Source: Sapria himalayana (taxonomy: Eukaryota; Streptophyta; Magnoliopsida; Malpighiales; Rafflesiaceae). Taken from it: a DNA stretch of 64,000 nucleotides. Positions 37,944 to 51,142 of the stretch are shown here, one piece after another; position 1 is the first letter of the stretch, and every line of letters starts with the position of its first letter. Under the pieces are notes generated by a model. The model saw only the letters and a list, made by a program, of their open reading frames with translations. It was not told where the DNA came from and did not search any database. The position numbers and the translations under genes are program-made. Location of the stretch: the NCBI GenBank assembly GCA_029783825.1, contig JAREIK010002410.1, forward strand, positions 174,209 through 238,208, in the 5' to 3' direction.

Positions 37944-40255
37944 CACAAAAAAAATATTGATTTAGCTAGGAAATTTTAGCTAGGGATCAATCCCTAGCTA
38001 AATTGCGAGGGATTAGCTAGGGAATAGCTAGAGATTTATGTTTTTTCATTAAAATAAAAATTTGCAACGAATTAGAAATAGATTAGAGATGGATTAGTGA
38101 TGGATTAATTTCATAAATCCCGCATCAAAAAAATGTGGAATTTAGTAATGGATTAGCGACGGAATATTTTCATAAATTCTGCTCAAGAAAAGTGGGAAAT
38201 ATAGCAATGGAATTAGCGATGGAATTTCCCTAGTTAATAAAATCCGGAATTTAGGGATGGATTTAGTGATAGAATTTCCCTAGCTAATTAAATCTGGAAT
38301 TTAGTGATTAATTTAGAGACAGAATTTTCCTTCCTAATAAAATCCGGATTTCAGCGATGGATTTAGCTATAGAATTTCCCTATCTAATAAAATATAGAAT
38401 TTAGCGATAGATTTAGCGATGAAATTTTCCTACCTAATAAAATCCTTAATTTAGCGACGGATTTAACGACATAATTTTTTTATATAATAAAATCTAGAAA
38501 TCGATGACGAATTTAGTGATGAAATTTCTCTAGCTAATAAAATCTGGAAATTAGCGATGGATTTAATGACGAAATTTTCCTATCTAAAAAAATCTGGAAA
38601 TTAGCGATAGATTTAGGGCTGGAATTTTTCTAGCTATTAAAATCTGGAATTTAACTATGGATTTAGCGATAGAATTTTCCTAGCTAATTATATCCGTAAC
38701 ATAGCGACAAATTTCATCTACGGAGTTCCCTAGCTAATTACACACTAAACATAGTGATGCCTTTTAGCGACCTTATTTCCCTAGCTAATTACATCCCGAA
38801 AATAAGCTACGGATTTAGCGATGAAATTTTCCTTTCTAATTACATACTTAATATAGCGACGGATTTTATCGACGAAACTTCCCTAGCCAATTACTTATTG
38901 AATATAATGACCGATTTTAGTGACGTAACTTCACTAACTAATAAAATATTAAATATATTGACGGATTTAGCAAGGGAACTTCTCTAGCTAATTAAATCTG
39001 GAATATACCGACGAATTTAGTGACTGAACTTCCCTAGCTAATTAAATCCAAAACATAGCGACGAAATTTTCTTAGCCAATATTTAATTATTTAATTTTTT
39101 GTAATTTATTATTAGTCTTAATATTTTATTTAATTTTGTTTATTAAATTATGTTAATGGTCTATAGATGAGCGATCCTTGAGAGTTACATTCTCCTCATA
39201 AAATCATAAAAAAAATGAAATTATAAATAAATAATTTAAAAAATATTAAAATATAAAAAAATTATATTAATAAGGACTAACATATCTATTTTTATGATGT
39301 ATTAATTTTTTAAAAAATTATACATAAAAATTTTCTAAAATATTTATTTAAGAAACATAACAATTTGTATTAAAGTTATTTTAAATAATTAATTCAATAA
39401 GTATAATAATTTATTTCGATATATTAAAAATTAAATTAACATACATTAAAATTTATACTAATATAAATGTAAATTAATTCATTGTATGATAAAATATAAA
39501 ATATTTTCGAAAATATCAAAATTGATGAATAAACTAGTAAATATTATTATGATTATTAGTATAAAAAAATTTTATGATTTTAGGAAACATTTTAAAAATA
39601 TAATTAATAAAAAAATTGAAAATTTTGAAATATAATAAAAATATAAATTTTTCCATTAAATTTAAAAGAAAATAAATTAATATTTAAAAATAAATACATA
39701 TATGTTTGCCCCTGCTAAAATTTATAAGAATTAAATAATTAAGTAATATTTTTTCTATTAGCTTTTAACATTCAGTCTTTATTAAAATAATTTATATAAC
39801 TTTTTTTAATTATCTTATCACTTTAAGTAATTTTTTGAATTTTAAAAATTATAAATGATATCAAATAATATGAAATTTTATGCCTTTAATATCATTACAT
39901 ATTATCTTCATAAAAATTAATATGAAGAATTCTTAAAAATTTTTAACCATAAAATATAAATCTTTATATATTTTTTAACATAAAGAGTATTTTATAACAC
40001 TTATGAGAGTGACTAAAGGATAAATAATCTTTTCATGTATGTCTTATTATATGAAATTTGTTAATTTTAAAGCTATATGATATTTTTTTTTATAAGGCTA
40101 AACATATATTTTATTAAATTGTTTATATATTTATTATTTAATTAATATTATAATAAAAAATTGTAAGGTGTATATTTTGAATTTATACCTTGCTACACGC
40201 ACATTAATTTATTTGAAAAAATTTTGATAGTAAATAAAATAAATGTGTCTTTTTG

Positions 40256-40294
<39 letters not shown>

Positions 40295-40800
40295 TATATT
40301 ATATTATTTATTTAATGTTTTTATAATTAAAAATAAAAATATTTTGGAAATATATATAATTTGTTTATTTTGGAAATATATTTAATGTTTAGTTTGTTGA
40401 GACTAAGTCCCCCATCTTTCTCTCGACATTTTCAAAGAATAAGTGATTCAACTCCTCCGCAGTCCTCCATCCTTCTCTTGACAACAATGCAACATAAACA
40501 TATTCGATTTAAGTGATAATTTGTTATTTATTTGAGGTACTTTTTCTACCGTAATTCTTCATCGATTATCTTAATGCGTATTGATTCTATTAATTTTTTT
40601 TTCCAAAATTCTTATTCTTTAATCGTATACATTAATTTAATTATACTTATTGTGATACATACCTAATGCATTTGTGTTGTATTGGGCAGTAGGTATGCTA
40701 ATATAAACTTAATTTAATTATACTTTTTTTAAATACATATTCTTTTAATTTAATTTTACTTGGATTGCTTATATAAACTTAATCGTATATAACACAAAAT
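37944..40800 (+). mobile_element. CACTA family A element, second copy (left end and interior)
   Basis: The end CACAAAAAAAATATTG at 37944 is a decayed CACTA terminus directly against the GATA array. 39076-40800 is homologous to 16126-17720 and equally AT-rich, with a (TA)n tract at 40261-40290. No transposase and no right end were recognised; the boundary near 40800 is where homology with the first copy fades. Confidence 0.75.
38191..39075 (+). repeat. 50-bp subterminal tandem repeat, about 17 units in strict register
   Basis: Units beginning AATCCGGAAT-like start at 38241, 38291, 38341, 38391, 38441, 38491 and so on to 39041, with no net insertion or deletion over about 800 bp although the units differ by many substitutions. 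Each unit has two GCGAYGGA-like boxes and one CCCTAGCTAA-like box. Confidence 0.87.
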
Positions 40801-41509
40801 GGGTGTTATATTTATTGACCAGTTTTCAATTAGTTTAAATAAAAATGTAATCGGTTTTATATATACTGATACTAATTTACAAGACATTTAAATACATTTA
40901 TATATTTGACTATATTTTAATTACTATGTTTAATTAAATGCCGCATAGGCTTTCTTATAAATACCCTAGCATTAACTATCAATATGATTCATACTGGATT
41001 AAAATATATAAGATATCCAGCTCATCTGACATACATTATTTCCTACATGAATTGATGCCGATGACTTTTTGATGGGTTTGAGAAGTTCCACCTATAAGGA
41101 TGAGTAGATCTCACATATTTTATTATTGCTATAGCCATTAACTCATAAATTATATACTAATGGACTTGATATTGTTTACTTATTGTAAGCTAACAATAGA
41201 ATTGTTTACTTGAGTAAACACTATAAAATATTTACTTATTGTAAGCTTAGATAATGAAGAAACTTTGATAATTAATCCAAATAATCAATATCTATGAAAT
41301 GATAATCTAGATTCACAGAGTTAACTTTATAACTTGTTAAACTCATATACTTGTGATATATTTTACCGTGCAATAAAATAACTAACACTTACATTGATTT
41401 TTGTAGTGTCTTATCTCTCTATAATTTCAATATTTAATGGTCTTTGAGCTATTATAATTATAATGATTCTTAGATTTAGACCTCATGTTTTTTGATTTTC
41501 TTTGCCATT
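40801..41509. other. AT-rich stretch; nothing recognised
   Basis: No coding, RNA or repeat structure that I can support. It joins the CACTA copy on its left to the Copia gag remnant on its right. Confidence 0.5.
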
Positions 41510-42129
41510 TTCTCTTAGTTGAATTTATTACAATTAACTTTGTATATAATTCTAAAGAGGTTGATATTTCACTTGTCTATCTCTGTTGAATCTCCTTGCT
41601 TAGAATTAGATCTTGAACATCATCAAATTTCAATTTATTAGCTCTTGATGAACAATGCACAATTATAATTGTAATACATTAATTTTTGATAGAGAACACA
41701 TAAGTATCAATACACATACTTCATCATTGACTTCAATACCAACCAAACTTAATTGGGTTGTGATTGTGTTGACTTCATTGAATTGTTGGGTCATTGATCT
41801 ACTTTTTGTCAACTTCAGATTGAAAAAACACCTCATCATGTGCACTTTTGTAGTATCAATTAGTTTTCGTATATACTAGCAAGAGCCATCGTAAGCCTTA
41901 CTATGCTCTTATCATTTTTTATATTGAAAGTAAGTTGGTAAGATATCATATTTCAGATGATTTCAAGTGCTAGTATGTGCTCTTCTTTCTTCATAGACTC
42001 TATCATCTTCCTCAGAAGGGGTTGATATAGATTTTTCTAGTATATATAATCATCCATCTATATTTTCTAGAATCCAAATTTTGTTCCATAAATTTTTTTT
42101 ATTTTAACTTTTCCTTCATATGTAGTCAT
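41510..42129 (-). pseudogene. Copia gag remnant (second, unrelated Copia), reverse strand
   Basis: Read on the minus strand from ATG at 42129, the translation gives the start of a Copia Gag of the UBN2 type: KIYGTKFGF, MDDYIY and KNLYQPLL, then NLKLTKSRSMTQQFNEVNTI, QLSLVGIEVNDEV and LMCSL (about 41668-41845), then LKFDDVQDLILSKEIQQR (about 41580-41635). Stops and frame changes break it. No pol follows, so only the 5' part of the element remains. It differs in sequence from the gag at 12945. Confidence 0.75.
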
Positions 42130-42308
42130 TACTATCTACAAAATATGAATTCTTCTAGAAAATTCTTCCAAAACACAGTGTATGAGAATTGAGAACACCT
42201 CTTTTGACATGCTGATATTGTCTGCAAAAATTTTACTATTTATTAAATTCATTATTATCATCAATAGTAACTTCGCCCAATGGTGAATTATAATGCACAA
42301 CCTAAACC

Positions 42309-42319
42309 TCCAATACCAA
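42309..42319 (-). promoter_or_regulatory. Primer binding site of the reverse-strand Copia remnant
   Basis: On the minus strand this reads TGGTATTGGAG, close to the initiator-Met site TGGTATCAGAG. It lies about 180 bp upstream of the gag start. Confidence 0.68.
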
Positions 42320-42320
42320 T

Positions 42321-42350
42321 TGTTGAGAATAACTTGATTTCCTATTTGTT
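42321..42350 (-). repeat. Truncated LTR end of the reverse-strand Copia
   Basis: About 30 bp ending CAACA on the minus strand lie between the primer binding site and the GATA array; the rest of the LTR is gone. The array edge therefore coincides with a deletion breakpoint. Confidence 0.5.
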
Positions 42351-43622
42351 AGATAGACATTTAGATAACCTGACAAATATAAAGGTAAACATATAGAATA
42401 ATTGATAGATAGATGATAGATATAAATATATATATATATATAGAAAGATTGACAAATAGGCTGATAAATAGAAAGACAGTTAGAAAGGTAGAAAAATAGA
42501 AAGAAGATATATAGATTAATTGATAGATATAATAGTTAGATAGTTACATAGATATATAGATTGTCATATAAACATTTCGACATAAATTAGATAGATAGAA
42601 GGATAAAAAGATAGGCAAACATATAAATAAACATATAGATAGATACATAGATATACAAATAGACAGAAAGATATATTGATAGTCAGATTGATAGATAGAC
42701 TAATAGACTAATAAACTGATAGACTGATAGATTGATAGATAGGTAGATAGATAGATAGACAGATAGAAAGATAGATAAATTAATAATTAGAAAGACAAAT
42801 AGATAGATAGATAGGTAGGTAGGTAGGTAGAGAGCTATATAGATAGATAGATAAATATAAATATAGATAGATAAATAGATAGACAGATAAATAGATGTAT
42901 ATAAGGATAGATAGATAAATAGATAGATATATTATAGATAGAAATATAGATAGATTAATTGATAGAAAGATAGATCGATAGATAGATTGACAGATAAATA
43001 AATAGATATAAAGAAAGATAGATAGACATTTAGAAAGGTACATAGATAGATAGATAAAAAGTCATATATATAGTCAGATATATAGATAGATTATTAGATA
43101 GATAGATAAACAAATAGATATAAATATAGATAGATAGATAGATATAAAGAGAGATTAATATACATATATATAGAAAGATGGATATACATATTGATTGATA
43201 GATAGATAGATAGATTGATTGATTGATAAATTTATATATAGATTGATATACAAATTTATTGACAAAATGATCGACAAATTGATAGACAGATTTATAGACT
43301 ATTTGATAGACAGATTGATAGTTATAATGATAGATAGATAAATAAACAGACAAACTGATTGAGAGATAGATACATACATACAAAGATAAGATAGATAGAT
43401 AAATAGATAGATAGACTGATTGATTGAGTGATATATAGATAGATAGATATACAGATAGATAGACAGACAAATAGATAGATAGACAGACAGATAGATAGAC
43501 AAACAAATAGATAGATAGATAGATATATCGATAGATAGTTAGATAAACAAATATATAGATAAATATATAGATAGACAAATAGATAGACAAATAATAAGAT
43601 AGATAGATAGACACATAAATAG

Positions 43623-43655
<33 letters not shown>

Positions 43656-43762
43656 AAGAGATAGATATATTGATAGATAGATAGATAAATATATAAATTG
43701 ATTGATTAATTGATAAATAGATAGATATATAGATAGATAATTAGATAAATATAATTAGACAG
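42351..43762 (+). repeat. GATA array, left of the hAT insertion
   Basis: About 1.4 kb of degenerate GATA with GATT and GACA variants and a (CA)n tract at 43631-43654. It resumes at 46816 after the hAT element. Confidence 0.96.
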
Positions 43763-43768
43763 TAAAAA

Positions 43769-43799
<31 letters not shown>

Positions 43800-44189
43800 T
43801 ATATAAATTATTAAATTATATATAAAATTTTAGAAAATGTATAATATTATATATTTATAATATGAAAAATGTTAAAATTTATTAAAATAACAAAGTTTAA
43901 GATTTTTTTTATAATGTAAAATAAAATTAATTTAAAATTTATTAGAATTATATAATATAGATATAAATTTTTAAATGAAAAATTAAAAAAAAAATAAATA
44001 AATCAATACATTTTGTTTAAAAAAATAAAAATTTAAAAAAAACATAAGCAACTCAAATGAAGAATGACCAATCAATCATTTGATACCGAAGGTCCGAACC
44101 AAATAAATTATAGTTTCAACATAACGTATACATAAAGCATACAATCAATACAAAATAAAACATCGAAATCAAAAAATAGTAGATCATTA

Positions 44190-46245
44190 TCAATCGTCAA
44201 TCGACATATCATATGTATCATCAGCCACAACATCAAGATCAGTATCATATGGATCATCATCATTAGCAATCAACTCCTCCGCTATCGCAGTGGATGCGAC
44301 TACAGTCCCTATCCCAGCTCCAGCACGATCATGGATGCTAAACCTCAAACCCTACCAATCCTTCAAACAAGCCAATGCCTCAATAATATATGGACATAAT
44401 CTCGATCTCCTATCCAAAATCACGTTCACTACAACATAAAAAATAGACTCTGATGCTATGCTACACACCGGAGAAGTCAGTAGATCTCGTGCCATCCTAA
44501 ATAGCACGGGAAAGGTGGACTCATATGATTTCCACCACTGTAATATATCAAGATTCCTAGTATTAGAATGTGATAGGATTGAGTAGTAATAGGTATCTAA
44601 GTACAGAGAAAGCTCGCTCCTATGTGATGGTCCACCCCTACGTTTCTCCCTCGATAGCTGAATGAAAAAATCATCATCTCCGAACAAGGTATCAATGTCC
44701 GTAATCACAGTCTCACCACCACCACCACCATACCTAGTATCATAGTATGTGAACAGGTCAGTCAACTTCTCGTGAATGAACCCTTCTGGTGGCTCTTCCA
44801 GTTTCATGCACGAGGAAATGTAGGTCAAGGTATTTTTTACCCCTTCCACCTTAACCCTAGGGTCCATGCATGCAGCGAGGTAATTAAGAGATGGAATGGT
44901 GGACCAGTACTTCAAGTACTTGGTTTCCATCTCTACAACCATATGGCTAAGCGTCGGGTCAGCTCGATACTTCCTAGACATGCTACTAATGTTGCATATG
45001 CACCGGAGTAAAATGCAAGTCGTGGGCGTATAAATCGACGAACACATGTTCGTCGTGTCATAAAAAATCTTCAGGAATTTCATAAATGAAATTCCTGAAG
45101 CCCAGTCAGTGTCGTCAATAATAAGTTCGTCACTCTTACTATTGACGTAGTCGGATATCATATGTTCGTATCCAACACATGATTCTAACATCAGGTACGT
45201 GTAATTCCAATGATGTCACACATCCGATTAGAATTTCTTCTTCTTAAGATTCGCAGACAAACAGAGACTACCAAACTCTTGTTGTCTGCGAGGAGTACGA
45301 ATATATTTTAGTGCATTACAAATATTATCCAACGCGGGGGAACACACCTTCATACCCACTTGAACAATCAGGTTAATCATGTGACACATGCATCTGACAT
45401 GAAAAATCTCTCATAATGGTGCGTCTCTAATATTCCTAACAAACATATTGATCGCTACTTCATTATTAGATGCTTTATTAAATGGGACACTAAAAATTTT
45501 ATTTTGAATTTTATATTCTCTAAAGATTTTCATCATACACTCAAAAATGGCCGGGCCATCATGAGGATGAAGAATCTCAGAGAATCCTAAAATTTTTTTA
45601 TTCATAGTCCAGTTAGAATCTACATAGTGGCTGGTGAGACATGCATAAGATGATTCATTGTGACTTGTCCAGATATCAGACGTCACGGACACCACTCCAC
45701 TATATGCCATAAATTCATTAATTATTTTTTGTTTTTCTAACTTATATATCTTTAGTATGTCATTCCTAGATGTGGACCTAGGAATCCTACGATAAGCAGG
45801 CTGAAAATATGTCTGCATGATGCGCACTACCCTTAGATCTTCCGAAAATCTGATCGGAAGACCCATCAATGTGATAAGTCTGGCCATGGCGTCCCTACCC
45901 AACTCGCTGGAGTATATGAAAGGAGTAAACTTTGAGACTGTACTCGATCCAGTCTCAAAAAATGCAGTGCCAAGTTAGGTTTGCCTAGGATCTAATGGAC
46001 CATATTTTTTGGTGCATAATTCGGCATGCCTCTTAAGGTGCCCAGTCCCAAATGAACTCTTACATGTTAAATATCCCAGACAATATTTGCACTGTGTCAT
46101 TTCTTGTTACTCACCCCTAACATTTTTTTGTTTTATTATATTAAAATGTGTCAAAACTACAGAAGTGCTCCTAGTTTTTTCTTTTTTAGAAGTTTGGGTT
46201 GAGACAATTGGAGAAACCAAAGTTTCAGCAACCTTAGACACTATG
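44190..46245 (-). pseudogene. hAT transposase (BED finger, RICESLEEPER/DAYSLEEPER-like), disrupted
   Basis: The transposase would cut and rejoin the element's ends. On the minus strand, from about 46236 downward: a BED zinc finger CKYCLGYL with GTGHLKRHAELC (about 46010-46090), the block SDIWTSHNESSYACLTSHYVD (about 45620-45680), FHVRCMCHMINLIVQ (about 45360-45405), a long central domain, and the C-terminal dimerisation block SIASESIFYVV with LDRRSRLCPYIIEALACLKDW (about 44355-44465). An acidic tail follows in the same frame to a stop at 44190-44192. Stops at 44352, before the finger, and after RQT, with frame loss at 45192-45411, inactivate it. Otherwise the length is close to the family's usual 650-700 residues. 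Confidence 0.88.
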
Positions 46246-46654
46246 TAATATTTTCATTTTCTAAATTTTATTTGTTTCATTAGTATTTGACATTTTTTAG
46301 AATTTTTGTTATTCAAAATAGTTATTTAGAGACTAGAAGACTGATTTTGATATTTTCTATTTTGGTCTAGAGAGAGAAACTATAGAGTGAGTGAGAGAAA
46401 GTTAAAAAAACTTAAAATAAATTACCCGGTAAAAGTAGTGAGGTTGGTCATGTGCACGGTGTACCATAGTCAAGCTCAACATTCAAAACTCGAGTTGAAA
46501 TTCTCGAAAATCCAAGCCGAATGCCAAAATCCTGAGTCCCGCTAGAGAGGAGCAAGATTTTTGAGATAGAAAATGAGCGATTTGAGAGAAAATATGTTTA
46601 TGAAAAACATAAATATTAAAGAGAGTGGGGGTGGAATTTATAGATTAAAGAAAA

Positions 46655-46815
46655 TTTCGTGCCGGTGTGTCGTGCCATGGGCACCGAATCGTGCCGGGTC
46701 AGGCACGCCACGGCACTACCCGTGCCTGACCCGGGCATGGCACGGGCCCTAGCACGGCCGAACCATGTCGTGCCTCGTGTCGGGACGGGTAGGGCAGGCC
46801 TGGTTGACACCTTTA
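46655..46815 (-). other. GC-rich subterminal block and terminal inverted repeat of the hAT element
   Basis: A sharp GC-rich island in AT-rich DNA, dominated by CGTGCC and GGCACG boxes in both orientations, ending at the terminus GGTTGACACCTTTA. Such CGTGCC-rich ends are common in plant hAT elements and probably bind transposase. The island can form hairpins. The frames across it are not genes. Confidence 0.75.
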
Positions 46816-48343
46816 ATATAGATAGATAGTTAGATAAACAAATATATAAAAAACTATATAGATAGATATATAGATAGACAAATAGATATGCATATAGTTA
46901 GATAGATTAGTAGACACATAGATAGATAGATAGATACATATACAACTAGATGGATTGATAGATAGATAGATAAATAGATAGACTAATTGATTGATTGACA
47001 GATAGATAAAAAGATAGATAGATAGGTAGGTAGATAAATAAATAGATAGATAGAGAGATAAATAGATAATTAGACAAAAAGATAGAAAAAAAATAGATAT
47101 ATTGATAGAAATATAGACAAATAGATAGACAAATAGATTGATTGACAGATAGATAGATATATAGACATATAGATAGAAAGATAGATTGACAGATAGATTG
47201 ATTGTTTGATAGACAAATAGATAGATATATAGATAAGTAGATAGATAGATAGAAAGATAGACATATAAATAGATAGATAGATATATTGATATGAAGATAT
47301 TTTGATTTATAGATAGATTGATAGATTGATTGATAGATATATTGATAGAAAGATCATATAGAATGATAGACAAATAGATAGACAGATTAATAGACAAAAT
47401 AATAGATAGATTAATAGATTGATTGATATATAGATTTAAAGAAGATTGATAGACAATTTGATAGAGAGAATGATAGAGAGATTGAAAGACAAATTGAATG
47501 ACAGATAGATAGACAAATTGATAAAGAGATATAGTTAGATAGATAGATATTTTGAAAAATAGATAGACAAATAAATAGATTGATAGACAAATTGATAGAA
47601 AAATATATGGATAGAGAGAGAGAAAGATAGACAGACAAATAGATAGACAAACAGATGGATAGATAGATAGATAGACAGATGGATAGATAGATAGATTTAT
47701 AGATAAATAAAAAGATTGATAGATAGATTTATAAATAGATAGAAAGAAAGAAAGATAGATAGATAGATTGATTGATTGATAGAAAGATTGATAAATAGAT
47801 TGATAGATATGTTGATAGATAGATTGATAGATTTGTTGATAGATAGATTGATATATAGATAGATAGATTGAGTGATAGATAGATTGACTAATAGATAGAT
47901 AGATAGATTGATAGACTGATAGTTCAACAAATGTTTAGATGGATTGATATAGAAAGAGATAGACAAATAGATAGATCGACAGGTAGAAATACAGATATAT
48001 AGAAATATAGATAGACAAATAGATAGATAGATAGATAAACAAATACATAGACAAATTGATAGTTTTATTGATAGATCGATAGATAGATAAAAATATAGAC
48101 AAAAAGATAGATAAATAGAAAGAAATATAAATAGATACTTAGATAGATAGATAGACATATAGATAGACATATAGATCGATATATAGATAGACAGATACAT
48201 TGATTAATTGATTGATAGAAAGATAAACCGATAATAGATAGATAGACAGACAGATTGATAAAAAGATACACATAAATATAGATAGATTGTTTGATACAAA
48301 TATAAATAAATATATAGATATATAGATAAATAGATAGATAGAT
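46816..48343 (+). repeat. GATA array, right of the hAT insertion
   Basis: About 1.5 kb, the continuation of 42351-43762, with many GATTGATT variants. It ends against a decayed family A CACTA terminus. Confidence 0.96.
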
Positions 48344-49740
48344 ATCTATGGATATTTTGCTAGAGAAATTATTTCTAGTTAATATTTGATGGATTAGCTC
48401 AGAAATTGTAAGAAATGTGTGATTTTACTTTCAATTACAAAATTTTTACTAATTTGTGGTGGATCAGAGATGGAAATTTTCTATTGAAAAATGTCCTTAG
48501 CTGATATTATTCTAAATTTTAGCACGAAGAATGATAACAATTTTAGCAATGACTTTACAAATGGAATATCCCTAGCTAATTAGCTTGAAAAAATCACTCT
48601 AAATAATTTACTAGAAAAATCTTTTTTTGATTATATATTAATTACAAGAGATTAGTCCTTAAATGATAATTTTCACATAATATATGCAATTAGTTAGAGA
48701 TTTTTCCCCAACTATTTTAGTTGGGGATTATTTTTGTTATTAATCTAAATTGATTTTTTTGTTTTATATATTATTTGTTTTAATATTTGATGTACTTTTT
48801 TATATTAAAGGTTTTTCATAGTCTATAGATGAGTGATCATTGAAAGACACCTCCTCATATAATTAGAATAATAGGATATTATAAATAATTAATTTCAAAA
48901 AAATATAAATAAGAATAAAAATTTATATTAATAAAGATTAAAATAACTATTTTTTTGATTATTATATTTTTAAAAAAAATATAAATTAATATTTGAATTA
49001 ATTAATAAAGATATTTAAATATATGTATTAATACATACATTGAATAAATAATTCTATAATTATAAACAATTTTAAAAATATTTGAAATAATATATGAACA
49101 TACACAAACATTTGTATTAATAAAAACCTAAAATCATTATTTGTTTATTTATAAAAAAAATATTTGCAAATAATCTAAATTAACAAGTAAACAATTAAAT
49201 ATTTAGATTAATAAAAACTTAAAAAATAATTTAATGATTATAGGAAATTTTTTAAAAAATTATTACTAAAAGATTTGAAAAAAAATCATATTTTTTCATT
49301 AACTTTAAAATAAAATAAATTGATAATTATGGATAAATAAATTAATGTTTTAATTACATCCAAAAATTTTTGATGAATTATCAAAAAAATTTCTCCAAAG
49401 AGCTTATTAAAAGAATACTTCAGGTGTTTTTTTAGGGTATAAAAAAGTTTTTTAAAATATTACTAATGATATTTTTTGTCATAAACACACTTAAAATTAT
49501 TTTTAGCCATATTAACACTTTTGAAAATCACTACCCAATGATTCTAAGTTAATTTTAATTCAAGTTTAATTTTTGTCACTACTAAAATTTATAAGAATTA
49601 AAGTATTGAGTAAATACTTATAGTAAAATAAAAATGAAAATATAAAATTAAATTAAATTAAAAAAATATCTATTCTTAGAATAATAAATAAATAAATAAA
49701 TATTAATATTTTAAAATTAAAACAAGTTAAACATGAACAA
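48344..49740 (+). mobile_element. Decayed CACTA family A terminus and interior, third copy
   Basis: Subterminal boxes such as CCCTAGCTAA and TTAGCAATGA are visible from 48354 to about 48750, and CTATAGATGAGTGATCATTG at 48820 matches the interior landmark of the copies at 16201 and 39160. It is more diverged than the other two copies. Its left edge is again a GATA array edge. Confidence 0.65.
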
Positions 49741-51074
49741 TAACTTAATCGATTGCTTATCAATGAGAAAACTAAAGGAAACGAACCTCCTATTATGAAG
49801 AGATCAATAGTTCCTCATGCTCTAGTTTTGCTCTAACTCTTCTATCTGGCTGCTGATCAAAGCAATTTATTTTTTGTGCATTCCAATTGGAACCCCTACT
49901 TGTTGATTACTTGATTCTAGTCACAGGACTATTCGACTTCAATTTACTTGTATTTTTTTCAAGTGGAAATCATTCGAATGCAGAAGCAGATTTGTCAATG
50001 CCAGTTGATCCACCCAAAGTCAAGGATAAACTTGGTTCCGTGCCAAAAGGCATATCGACTGATTCTGAAGTTGTGAAAATTTTCACATCTACGTTCATTC
50101 TTCTTTCGTAAATCTTATGTGGAAAAGGGATGTCTTGGTTATGATCTTCATTATTTTAAGGAAGTGGAGTTGATTTCGAATAGATCTCTACTATGAGGTA
50201 ATACAGAAAAATTCTAGTTCCAGGCCAAGGTTTCCAGGCTGATGGATATCATCATAAACTCTTTTTACAATAACAAAGATATTTTCTTCAGAGAGTTGAT
50301 TCTAATGGCTCTAACGTACGCATTGTTTTGGAATTTTGGTTTTGTGTTCCTTCTTGTAATGCTTCCCAGATTCAAGTGTTGTCCCATATAGATGCTAGAA
50401 AAAATCAGGTTTCTCTCCCTCACTAATAGGGATGTTTTAGGTGAAGGCAATGATGCCAAGCTCAAGATCCAGGTTTGCTTCATTGCTTGCTTTTTTAGCT
50501 CATGGAAATTGATTTTCAATGGATGTGCATTGAAACCGGGTGTGAGTGCAGATCATGTTGGATAAAGAGAAGAGGATTCTTTATATTCATGATTATAGCA
50601 TATGCATGATGGAAGATTTGATCAAGAACTTAGGGATGATTGCCGAATCAGGAACTTCAGGTATTCACTGGAAATTTCTCAAAGGTTGTCAAATTTTTAT
50701 GGATGATAATGAAGGATAATGGCTGGCAACATTCGTGAAGAAAATGTAGACTAGTAAAGATATTAATCTGATTGGCCAATTTGGAATTGGATTCTACCAT
50801 GTGTATCTTGTTTCAGATTATGTGAAAGTTGTTAACAAACCTAACAAAGACAAGCAATAAGCCATCTAGGGCCATGTATCATGCTTTAAAATTCTTTTGA
50901 AAATTGCTCTTCACTTTTTCGTGGTGGTCTTTCAAGCATGTATGAAAATCCAAGGCAGATGGAACATTTTCAATCTCTGAGGACATGTGGAATGAACCAC
51001 TTGGAAGGGGAACTAAAATTAGATTGCATCTAAAAGATGAAGCTGGGAAATATGTTGATGAGAGCAAGTTGAAG

Positions 51075-51142
51075 GTTCATGTGTATATTGTGTGCTAGTT
51101 TCTAATTATCCATTCTGAGTGCTATCAACTTTTTGGATTTAG
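51075..51142 (+). other. Retained intron-like sequence in the HSP90B pseudogene
   Basis: 68 bp beginning GT and ending TTTAG separates SKLK from ELVKKYSEF, two adjoining coding blocks. It shows that the pseudogene arose from genomic DNA. Confidence 0.72.

Larger units (their letters stand above)
43763..46815 (-). mobile_element. hAT DNA transposon inserted in a GATA array
   Basis: A near full-length transposase remnant on the minus strand is flanked on both sides by GATA array. The 5' end on the minus strand begins TAAAGGTGTCAACC (ending at 46815), like many plant hAT ends, followed by a GC-rich block. The opposite end near 43763 lacks a clear inverted copy and no convincing 8-bp duplication was found, so the left boundary is set by the array edge and is approximate. 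43763-44189 is AT-rich non-coding sequence. Confidence 0.8.

Noticed and set aside
38754..38987. 77-codon open frame with repeated SLANYI/NIATDF-like segments
   Set aside because: It is a translation of the 50-bp CACTA subterminal repeat and shifts register with each unit; not a gene.
41655..41879. 74-codon plus-strand open frame
   Set aside because: It is the antisense shadow of the Copia gag remnant on the minus strand, which has clear family motifs.
46616..46810. 64-codon reverse-strand open frame rich in Arg, Pro and Gly
   Set aside because: It lies in the GC-rich subterminal block of the hAT element and is low in information; no coding evidence.
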